41,636 nt of DNA from Seminavis robusta (Eukaryota > Bacillariophyta > Bacillariophyceae > Naviculales > Naviculaceae): the NCBI GenBank assembly GCA_903772945.1, contig CAICTM010000949.1:1-41636 (forward strand), read 5' to 3'. Below are positions 11,730 through 20,057 of this stretch, piece by piece (position 1 is the first letter of the stretch; each line of letters starts with the position of its first letter). The notes beneath the pieces were generated by a model that had not been told where the DNA came from, did no database searches, and saw only the letters and a list, made by a program, of their open reading frames with translations. Position numbers and translations under genes: made by a program.

Positions 11730-12182
11730 ATGGTCAGGTCTGCAACAGAGCAAAGCCCTGCTTTTTATGCTGGTTGCATTGCTTGGGCTGCTGGTTGTTG
11801 GTGGCTGATTCGTAATGGCCTGGGTGTTATTGCCTTTGTGGGTACCATTCTGGCTGCCATTTTCACCGTGGGGTTGAGGGAGAAGTGGGATGGAGAGACT
11901 ACCGACAGTGCCTACAACGTTTTTAATAGAGGAGGCAAAGCTATCCTGGGCAGTCTGACGGGAGATCAAGTCGATGCACAATTGAGAGGAGGGTTTCAGA
12001 ATGGTAGCAGCCAAAGTGGCCCCGTTGGCGACGCCCCGTTGGCCACTACAAAGAGTACTGCTACTACAACCCAAAAGCTGTCAGAAGGTGACAAATTGAA
12101 GCGGCGATCTGCTGCAGCGGCAGCAGCAGAGCGACGTTTGCAGCAGCAAGCGCAAGAAGCAGAAAAGTCCAAACAGAGCTAG
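11730..12182 (+). CDS. SAYSvFN-domain protein (SAYSD1-like)
   Basis: Intronless, 150 aa; the ATG lies in a good context (caaacATGG). Residues about 11-49 form one or two membrane segments (FYAGCIAWAAGCWWLI, GVIAFVGTILAAIFTVGL), followed directly by the motif DSAYNVFNRGGKAILGSLTG at 59-78 and VDAQLRGG. This order (membrane helix, SAYSvFN motif, then a short TLT..Q-like segment) matches the SAYSvFN family whose human member SAYSD1 sits in the ER membrane and takes part in quality control of stalled translocon-engaged ribosomes. An extra C-terminal segment, rich in Ala/Arg/Gln, is probably a charged helix (about 115-150). Family assignment rests on the motif; the quality-control role is carried over from the human protein. 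Confidence 0.82.
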   Translation: MVRSATEQSPAFYAGCIAWAAGCWWLIRNGLGVIAFVGTILAAIFTVGLREKWDGETTDSAYNVFNRGGKAILGSLTGDQVDAQLRGGFQNGSSQSGPVGDAPLATTKSTATTTQKLSEGDKLKRRSAAAAAAERRLQQQAQEAEKSKQS

Positions 12183-12983
12183 CTATTTATGCGTACGGTA
12201 GTTGCGACAATCACCATCAAGATAGACGTTGCGACTCATCAGATTGATTGGAACAAGCGAACGCGTTTGTGACAACAGAGGAAAAGGTTGAACAGAGGAC
12301 ATGTTGAATATGTACTGTTGAATAGGTACTGTATTGGGTTTCTTTGTGTTTTCAGTAACGCCTCCGGTAGCCAGCAACTCTTGACGGCACCAACAGAGCA
12401 ACATGATATTGGCAGTCGTATCAAAAGTCAACTAACTGCTTATCCACATCGTGATATTTTCATGGGCTTGACCCGATACTGGTATGATATATGATCTCTT
12501 AACAGTTAGAATGCAAAATTACTTTCAGCGTTGCTTGTCTTGTGGGGCGCCTCTTGAGGGAGACAACAGACTACGGAGGTGTCCAAGGCTAAGCAACTTT
12601 GGTGCGAGTACTGAGTAACTCCCTTCCCTGCTTCCCTGGAACGCCACTTTGGTGCGTGGTGCAGCACAGGTTTCCTTTGTACGATGTATGATCCACCAGC
12701 TACGGTTTTCTTTCATCAATCGTCTCCACCAGCTTCAGATGACTTCCTGGCCTTAGTGTCTTTATATTCGCTTTTTCGCTCGTACGGTAGTGAATAATGA
12801 CTTGGACTGTACTTAGCAGGCTAGCCAGCTAGCAGCAAAGTACAATAGGGAGGAACCACCCACACCGTAGAAATAAACCCTGATCGGGTCTACATACTAG
12901 TATGTACATGCAGTTAGTTGTTCTATATCATCCTGGAGCACCAGCCCTGTGTCATCTTTATTCTACCATACTGAATGAATCAA
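12183..12983. other. Intergenic between convergent genes, no gene seen
   Basis: 801 bp between the 3' ends of the SAYSvFN gene and the glycosyltransferase gene. Only short frames without recognisable content are present. Scattered words such as ctagccagctagc (near 12822) and tactagtatgtaca (near 12895) belong to the palindromic words common in the gaps of this window. Confidence 0.4.
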
Positions 12984-14974
12984 TTAGAGGTTGTAGAGAT
13001 GATTGAATTCTTCAAATCCGGGAGGTGGATGCCCGTTTTCACACCAGCCAGTGAACGTAATTTCCTTGGTTGTGGCGTTCAATCCGACCATTCGCATGTA
13101 CTGCTCGAGTGGCCTAGTCGTTCCCATGGTGTATTGTTCCACAGCAGTAAGTAGCGATTTCAGGGGAATGACATCTCTCGCCGCTTCGGGGTATCCCAAC
13201 TGGTACTTGACTCGATCCAGGATCATCATTTGCAGTGGATTGTGAACTCCCATGGTGAATGTTCTATGGACGGATTCCCAAAACTTGGGTTTGTGACGTC
13301 GTACCTAAAAGAAATAGATGGTGCAATATATATTATGATGTGAGTTTGACGGGGGTTCCACGAACCATAGAATAGTTAGTTAGCTGCGAGTTGAGTCGAC
13401 TTACATAGATATGTCCCACCACCGACTGAGCAGGTGAGAAGATGTCGTATCCAGACGTCCAGAGACGCGTACTCATGATGATTTCTTCTCCCATGAAGAT
13501 CCACGGCAAGAATGGATCAAATGGCACTTCCTTTAGGAAGGAGGAATGTGCCACAAAGTATCCTGTCGCAGAGATGATTGGACGAAATAATGTGAACAAT
13601 TTCCAGCCAGTTTGACAAGATACACCAGATACATAAGCAACCGTGGTTTGTCAGTAGCAGCACTACTTACCAGCCGCCGTGAATGGTGCGAAACGAGGAG
13701 TATCCATTTTGACATGATCGTACATTCCATTTCCTTCCAGACGAACAATTTGCGACTCGAGGTCCGAAGGAGCAAAGATGGGTCCACAAAGTCGACTTCC
13801 CGGTTTGTCGGCCATGAGATTTAGATCCATGGTGTGTCCGGGAGGATAATGACTAAGTACAGGCTTTTTGGACGGAGCATTCTTCAATCCAACAATGGAA
13901 ATGGCGTCCCAGTTTTTGCCGAATGTCTGTCCAATAACAAGAATGTAGCACGTGAGATGAAGCATAAATGCAATTTTGAACAGCACAGCACTGAATTGAA
14001 TTGAATCACGAAACGTAACGTACCATATGAGCATCAATCTGCATGAACCATTCTTCTCCATCCCACAATTTGGAAGCAAAGTATCGGGCCGCATACGGCC
14101 CCAACGACTCTGGTTCGTCAATGTGCAGCGCTCGAATCTGTTTGCATCGTGCGGGCTGTTCCTCGCAGTATATTTTGTGACAATCGGGATCCGGATCCGC
14201 GTCTGCAATCTTCCCACCTTCCAATACTCCCGTCTTGCATTCCTTTTCGCAATTTTGCTGTACCAATCCGACAAATAATTTTTCGGGATTGGCAGCATTA
14301 TCGTATGCTCCGCGGAGTGTATTCATGCAGTTTTCGTCCCGATAGGTGGCGACCGATAGAAAGATGGATCCATCGTGTCGTCGTTGTGGCATTCTCTTGA
14401 GATACTCTCTGTCCCATGGATACAGTGTCTTGACGGTGAGATCGTGATATCCCTGCCAGATTTGTTCGTAATTGGCCGTTTTGTATTGTTTGAGTGTGTC
14501 ATGTAGCAAATGGATCCAGTTGGTCAGATAGTCAATAATCTCGTCCATGGCCATGGGAGGTTTGTCCGAGTATTCTTCTTCTCCTGGAGAATGTCCCACG
14601 GGTTGTTCTCCGTAGAGCAATTCCTGCACCGTCTCGGAGCCATCTTTGATTTTGGAGAGTCGTTCGCCCACAATTTCGTGCTTGTCACGGGCTTCTCGCA
14701 ACCGCGTCGGCAAATGCTGCGACACTTGCTTTCCCAACGATTCCGCCAAGGCTTCTCGCAATTGTTGCTTTTTGTGTTCCACGGAAATGCGCAGTTTTCC
14801 AGCTTCCTTTAGAAACACATTCTTGCCATCGGCATCTAATGCCACCGCTTCGTCGGGTTCGCTGGGGAGTGCAATGTAGACAATTCCCACGAATAACACG
14901 ACAAAAATGGTAATCAACAGCGTCTTGGGCCCCGTGTTGCTAGACCGATGAGTAGGACGACGGACTGTCGTCAT
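12984..14974 (-). CDS. GlcNAc-transferase-family glycosyltransferase (PF11397 type), type II membrane protein
   Basis: Four exons, 14974..14024, 13926..13671, 13562..13405 and 13304..12984, with GT-AG introns of 97, 108 and 100 bp, give 561 aa. The start ATG is at 14974. An uncleaved signal anchor (LLITIFVVLFVGIVYIAL, about 19-36) precedes a charged stem (40-190). The catalytic part has the hallmarks of the GlcNAc-transferase family related to Dictyostelium Skp1 GnT and trypanosomatid GlcNAc-transferases: GSIFLSVATYRDENC, NTLRGAYDNAANPEKLFVGLVQQ, then EWFMQIDAHMTFGKNWD (a D-A-H variant of the metal-binding DxD, joined across intron 1) and PWIFMGEEIIMSTRLWTSGYD. Those relatives transfer GlcNAc to Hyp or Ser/Thr. 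The membrane anchor suggests a Golgi-resident enzyme rather than a cytosolic one. It is divergent from the FkbM gene, 398 bp away. Confidence 0.87.
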
Positions 14975-15372
14975 GGTAGCAATTTAGTATGGTAAGTCAG
15001 TCAGGTAGTCAGTCAGGTAGTGGTAGTAGAAGACAAGGAGACAGATTGATGATAATCAAGAAGAAGATGGATTGCTCTACAACAAGATCTACGTCTTTCT
15101 TTGTGTTGTGGTCAACCAGCCATTGCAACGGTCTCTTCACTTTTTTGCCTTCCCCCAAGATGACCGTTAAATCTTTCAATGGCATCAACTATGACCCTTC
15201 AACCTGCAAGCAATGACCCTCCCACGATCTTTCTCACCACCAAGCATCCTTGTCCCCTCGTCCTTGCTATCTGGTTAGTCTCAAAACTGGATTGACCAAC
15301 CCCGCAAACCTACCGTACAACAACAAAGCTCAATGCTGGGCATGATTGATCGAGAAGTGCAAGAGGAAGAAG
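14975..15372. promoter_or_regulatory. Shared upstream region of glycosyltransferase and FkbM genes
   Basis: 398 bp between two divergent starts, probably holding a bidirectional promoter. Direct repeats of GTCAGTCAGGTAGT occur at about 14996-15022. A 20-codon upstream frame (15333-15395) overlaps the FkbM start in another frame, if transcription begins before it. Confidence 0.35.
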
Positions 15373-17205
15373 ATGATGACTGTCACTCGACCTAGGGCAG
15401 CGACTACCAAGAAGACCAAGTCCAGTCTGGTGATTGTCATTCTCGTCACGGCAAGCTTGTGCATGGTGGTGTGGTTTTTGTTCTCTTCCATAACTTTGGC
15501 CCGGTCGGTCAATAATGACAATAATGATAATCAAAATATCAGCCCTCAGGAGCAAGCATCATCGAGCAAGCTGTTATTGACGAGATCACTGGGGAGTCGG
15601 CGGCAAGAGAAAATACTGGACAACAGTGAATCTGCAAGATGGGAAACATACAAGTCGGTCTACAACTACCAAGCCCCATTATTATCCAATCCTCCCTCGA
15701 CGGCCGCCGAAGAAGAATGCGGTTTTGGACCTACATACGCCAAATTCTTTGAACAAGGACGTGACAAACGGTCTCGGTATATGGAAGACAAGGCAATCTA
15801 CAAGGCATTCTTCAAAGAACGATTGACGGGAACAGGGACGTATGTCGAAATGGGCGCATTTGATGGCCAATCCGAAAGTAATTCTCGATTTTACGATCTC
15901 TGTTTGGGCTGGAAGGGATTATTGATTGAAGCCAATCCACTCACGTACCAGAAAACAGTACAAAATAGACCACATGCCCATCGCATGAGTTTTGCGCCAT
16001 CCTGCAAGGACGTTGGTGGCACGGTCGAATTTTACAAATACCCCATGACCAATGCTGGACAGGCAGGAAAAGCCGTCACATACGAGGGAAAGCCCACCGT
16101 CTCGGTTCCTTGTGGCCCACTGGGACGTGTACTGGAAGATGTGTTCAAGGGCGAAACAATCCACTTTTTCTCTTTGGATGTCGAAGGCGTCGAACCACAA
16201 GTATTGGCCACCATCAACTTTGAAAAAGTCAAAATTGATGTCCTCATGGTGGAGGTCGACAACTATTTCTGCAAAGAAAATTGTAAATTGAGGGATACTG
16301 TCAGGGAAATCATGACCAATGCTGGGTACACACGGCATGATGGGGTTGTGAGGGCATCCGATGTCTTTACCCGTCCGGGAGCTACCTTCAGCCTGATTCG
16401 AAACTACGTGTCGCGACCAGACCCCCGCATTGATCGGCAGAAGCGGTACAAGGAGACCTACGACTATAGGCTGCCAACAAATTCTTTCCAGAGTACACCT
16501 GAGGAGTGTGGCAAGGCTCCCAACTACATGAAGTTTTTCAATCTTCCTTCGGAGGAACATTCACGATCCATGGAGGACAAAATTATTTATCACATGTTGT
16601 TCAAGGGCCGACTGAATCACAATCAACCGGGCACATATGTGGAACTAGGAGCCTTTGATGGAAAGTCGGAAAGCAATACACGCTTCTTTGATGTGTGCTT
16701 GGGTTGGAAAGGTCTATTGATCGAAGGACATCCAGATCTCTTTCTGCAGGCAGTAAACAACCGTCCCCAGGCACACAGAATGAAGTTTGCTCCCTCCTGC
16801 AAGGAAGATGGCACTGTGCAGTTCTACAACTATCCCATGAGCAACACTGGATTGGAGGGCAAGGCACTGGAATACAAAGGAAAGCCAACAATCACAGTCC
16901 CGTGTGGGCCCCTTGGACCAGTGTTGGAAGATCTTTTTGCTGGAGAAAGAATAAGCTTCCTGTCCTTGGATGTGGAAGGATCAGAGTCCATGGTTCTGGA
17001 AACTATTGACTTCAAGAAAGTCATGATAGATGTTCTGATGGTGGAAGTGTCAAACAAGCACTGTGTGGAGGGCTGTAAGAACAGGAATGATGTTAGAGCA
17101 ATTATGAAAAAAGCTGGGTACAAACGATTTGGCTTTGGAAGTCTTGTGCAGACGTCTGATGTCTATGTGCATCCAGACTCTCCCTACCAACCACAGGATA
17201 CATGA
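15373..17205 (+). CDS. Tandem-duplicated FkbM-type methyltransferase, type II membrane protein
   Basis: Intronless, 610 aa from the ATG at 15373 (15376 also possible). A basic N-terminus and a signal anchor (VIVILVTASLCMVVWFLF, about 20-37) point to Golgi or ER. Two copies of the same domain follow, about residues 92-340 and 356-608, in the same order: ECG..P.Y.KFF, S R.MEDK.IY, GTYVE(M/L)GAFDG(Q/K)SESN(S/T)RF, LGWKGLLIE, PCGPLG.VLED, FLSLDVEG or FFSLDVEG, and IDVLMVEV. These are the SAM-binding loop (GAFDG with acidic ends) and later strands of the FkbM methyltransferase family (PF05050), which O-methylates sugars and similar groups. Both copies keep the GAFDG and LDVEG motifs, so both may be active. 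The divergent glycosyltransferase neighbour fits a glycan-modifying role (inference). Confidence 0.85.
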   Translation: MMTVTRPRAATTKKTKSSLVIVILVTASLCMVVWFLFSSITLARSVNNDNNDNQNISPQEQASSSKLLLTRSLGSRRQEKILDNSESARWETYKSVYNYQAPLLSNPPSTAAEEECGFGPTYAKFFEQGRDKRSRYMEDKAIYKAFFKERLTGTGTYVEMGAFDGQSESNSRFYDLCLGWKGLLIEANPLTYQKTVQNRPHAHRMSFAPSCKDVGGTVEFYKYPMTNAGQAGKAVTYEGKPTVSVPCGPLGRVLEDVFKGETIHFFSLDVEGVEPQVLATINFEKVKIDVLMVEVDNYFCKENCKLRDTVREIMTNAGYTRHDGVVRASDVFTRPGATFSLIRNYVSRPDPRIDRQKRYKETYDYRLPTNSFQSTPEECGKAPNYMKFFNLPSEEHSRSMEDKIIYHMLFKGRLNHNQPGTYVELGAFDGKSESNTRFFDVCLGWKGLLIEGHPDLFLQAVNNRPQAHRMKFAPSCKEDGTVQFYNYPMSNTGLEGKALEYKGKPTITVPCGPLGPVLEDLFAGERISFLSLDVEGSESMVLETIDFKKVMIDVLMVEVSNKHCVEGCKNRNDVRAIMKKAGYKRFGFGSLVQTSDVYVHPDSPYQPQDT

Positions 17206-17599
17206 TCAGACCCAAGACCATGTATCTTGTCCTTGCTATAGCAGCCTGCCGCCGGATGAGTGCAGTTTCACTTTGGAGCAGTTGAGGGGTTGACTTACCC
17301 AGGAACTATGACTCGCAGATTTTAGTTTCGCATGGTAGCTTTGACGATTGCAAGACACCATTGGGCGGATATCTGGAATGCATTTTTCCATGTGGCACAC
17401 CACAAAGATTCAACTCAATCTACAGCTATGCTTCTACAAGCAACTCGTGCCAGATCTACACCTTATGTCTAGCTAGGCTTTACAAATAATGAACTATGGG
17501 ATCACTGGTGGCTATTTCACGGAAGGATGGCTCAAGTTTTGAACCTACAGCTAGTGCTTGTTAAAGAACTTATGAGCAGCTACTAAAATTAGAAACCAG
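17206..17599. other. Intergenic between convergent genes, no gene seen
   Basis: 394 bp between the 3' ends of the FkbM gene and the three-repeat gene. No coding frame, RNA gene or notable repeat seen. Confidence 0.4.
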
Positions 17600-19372
17600 T
17601 CACAATTGCTGGTTGTTCCCAGGAGTGCTACTGTTTTTATTTTTGTTGGCAGAGAGCATGGATAGAACATCTCGATAATTACAGATAGTTCTCCTGGATG
17701 GAGCTTTGGCTGCATCGGATCCTCCATGCTTTTCACGTATTTTCTGTGCCAGTAGACTCTCAAAGTCCAGTGAACTGCCAGATTTGGAATCGATTTCAGC
17801 CGCAAGCTCACTTAGATCAGTTGAGTCCAACAATGGTGCTGCGCCTTTGGCAACAAACCACGGGTCGTCAGGATAGGTGTCAATTGTCCCACCATTGGCA
17901 ACATGCTTTTCATATGCTCTCAGCAAGCATCGAATGGCAGGACCGCCAATAGGCACCCACTTGTTCTTGATTGATTGATTCATTACATACCCCTTCTTTT
18001 TGGTTCTGCTTTTGTAGACACTCATGATTTTGATGAATTCGCGGCGCCCGTACTGTTCCCCATTTGCAGGAGGAGGAAAAACCACTGGTGGTGGTGGATT
18101 ATCGTTTGGTGCACCTGCACCTTCCCCATTTGCAGGAGGAGGAAAAATCACTGGTGGTGGTGGAATATCGTTTGGTGCAGCTGCATCTGGAGGTGATTTT
18201 GCGGTGGTACCATTGTCATCATTGTTATGTTTCGGGGTGCTGGCTTGGTTGGGAATTTCAGGTTGCATCTCTTCTGGACCACTGGAGTCCAAACTGGAAG
18301 CTGCCGCTTTAGCAACGACCCAATAATCATCTTCAAAGCTGTCTACTGTGCCACCATTTTCGAGATGAGTTTCGAATTGTTCGATAAGAGCTTTCACATC
18401 TTCAACTTGGGTAAGGGGCACCCAATTTCTCTTGATGGCTTCGGTTATTGATTGTTTTCTGTGACGACTGATCTTTTTGTAGGCTGTGATGAATTGAAGG
18501 AACTCCCGGCACCCATATTGCTCCCCATTCAAAGGTTCCGGCAAGGGAGGCGGCTGTCCTACTTGGGGTGGTCTGGCTTTTGATGCTGCGGCGGTTTCTT
18601 TAGGAGCAACCAATTCCATTTCACCAAACTCGTTCCATTCCACAACCTTACAAGGCGCACCACCTTTCTTGGCAAACCAAGGATCATCAGGATAGGTATC
18701 TACTGTCCCACCATCTTCCACATGCTTTTCCAATTTTCTCAGCACCGCCCTAAGAGCAGCACTGCCAACTGGCACCCACATATTCTCCATGGATTCTTTC
18801 ACAATTTGTGCCCGCTGCGAGGATCTTTTTTTGTAGGATGTGAGGATGCGAAGGAATTCTCTTCGCCCGTACTCTTTACCATTGGCAGGAGGAGGATACA
18901 GCACAGCAGGTGGTGGATTGTTTTTGGGTCTCCTTGGCTCATTCTTTTGGCGTTTGTTCGTTGTTGGCTGGTTGGCCATTAGCTGAGAAATCTCTTGTAT
19001 GGGAGTGCATCGACGATTATTGCTCAAGGCATTGTTCTTCTCTGCAGTGGCTACTCGGGCGATTGCATACCCAGCACCGGAAATTGGGGCCACCTTGGCG
19101 GAATCATTGACCAGCCGTGTTGAGCAGTGTCCCAGGTATGCATGGACCACCATGAGGTCGTCTATAATTTTCTTTTTTTTCGCTTCGGTGAGATTGTCTT
19201 TCTGCAATGCTCTGATGCTCTCATTCAAAGCTAGTTGCGCCTTTGCCAGACCTCTGCCGGTGTCATGTACCGATTTGGCATACTCAATTTGGCGGTCGAT
19301 GGTAGATTTACGCTTTGCTGGTGTGAGAGAATCGGATACTCCAGGCTTCGTCCTGTCACTCGGAGATGCCAT
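17600..19372 (-). CDS. Uncharacterised protein with three copies of a ~90-residue repeat
   Basis: Intronless, 590 aa from the ATG at 19372 (MASPSDRTKPG); the frame is open further upstream but without an ATG that fits better. I do not recognise the family. An N-terminal helical region (about 15-110) is followed by three copies of one unit at about 165-270, 275-375 and 435-535. Each copy begins with a proline run and NG(K/E)(E/Q)YG(R/C)REF, continues with a basic helix (YKKRSSQRAQ, YKKISRHRKQ or YKSRTKKKGY), then NxWVP(V/L/I), a helix ending in (E)KHVxxGGT(V/I)D, and finishes with DDPWF or DDYWV. The linkers are Pro-rich and acidic; one contains a doubled PPPPV(I/V)FPPPANGE segment from a 66-bp DNA duplication. 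No signal peptide or membrane helix is evident. The pattern suggests a small helical binding module repeated in one chain. Confidence 0.75.
   Translation of the reverse strand: MASPSDRTKPGVSDSLTPAKRKSTIDRQIEYAKSVHDTGRGLAKAQLALNESIRALQKDNLTEAKKKKIIDDLMVVHAYLGHCSTRLVNDSAKVAPISGAGYAIARVATAEKNNALSNNRRCTPIQEISQLMANQPTTNKRQKNEPRRPKNNPPPAVLYPPPANGKEYGRREFLRILTSYKKRSSQRAQIVKESMENMWVPVGSAALRAVLRKLEKHVEDGGTVDTYPDDPWFAKKGGAPCKVVEWNEFGEMELVAPKETAAASKARPPQVGQPPPLPEPLNGEQYGCREFLQFITAYKKISRHRKQSITEAIKRNWVPLTQVEDVKALIEQFETHLENGGTVDSFEDDYWVVAKAAASSLDSSGPEEMQPEIPNQASTPKHNNDDNGTTAKSPPDAAAPNDIPPPPVIFPPPANGEGAGAPNDNPPPPVVFPPPANGEQYGRREFIKIMSVYKSRTKKKGYVMNQSIKNKWVPIGGPAIRCLLRAYEKHVANGGTIDTYPDDPWFVAKGAAPLLDSTDLSELAAEIDSKSGSSLDFESLLAQKIREKHGGSDAAKAPSRRTICNYRDVLSMLSANKNKNSSTPGNNQQL
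18056..18186. repeat. 66-bp tandem duplication inside the three-repeat gene
   Basis: Two adjacent copies with a 66-bp period, about 18056-18121 and 18122-18186, differ at only a few bases (the middle reads GGAAAAACCACTGG versus GGAAAAATCACTGG). The period is a multiple of three, so the reading frame is kept and the proline-rich linker before the third protein repeat is doubled. Confidence 0.8.
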
Positions 19373-20057
19373 TGTGGGAAAACGCCTGTTCGCTGGTTTT
19401 CGGTGCGCTACTAGTACCGGTACCACCAGAATGGAATTATCTCGCGTAGCAGGTATGTGACTCCACCAAAAGGAACAGGCGTTTGTGCGTACCGGTACCC
19501 CAAGCCGATCGTGAAGTTTCGTTGCCAACTCGCAATAGATATTACTCCGTCTTTTCTTCGACCAAGAAAGCCACAACTCGAATGAATAGCTACTAGTATG
19601 CTAGTAACTAGCTAGCTAGCTAGCGAATGGAGCGTCTCCTGGTACAGTCTCGTATGTTGCTGCGATCAAGGACGACAGGACGACAGAACGGAACGGTACA
19701 GCTGTACTTGGTGAAATTCGCTACTAGCTAGCTAGTACTCGTGACTGGAAATAATAATAATAATAAAAGGCTATGTAGTTCGTTTGCGTGCAGCTCCTCT
19801 TTCTTCGTCAAGTTCTTTAGATTGGATTTCTGCTGGCTTCAATGGCTTTCTTGGTACATGTAGTATCCAGACATGCAGGTCTTCTCCGTGTTGGTGTTGG
19901 TCAAGGCTTCTTGGTGCATCTCGGGCTGTTGTGGCGGCGGCTGCGTCTGCTGTTGCTTCTTGTTGGACTTTTTGCGATCTTCTTGTTCTTTTTCATTGTT
20001 TTGTTTTCATGGAATACATATATTCAAAGCGTTGGGTGTTTCTGCATTGTGGCTTTC
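19373..20057. other. Intergenic with TAGC and ATA microsatellites
   Basis: Upstream region of the three-repeat gene and 3' flank of the Hint gene. It holds TACCGGTAC words near 19412 and 19489, a TAGC run at about 19598-19625, and an ATA run at about 19749-19766. The plus-strand frames that cross into the Hint gene are shadows of it. Confidence 0.45.
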
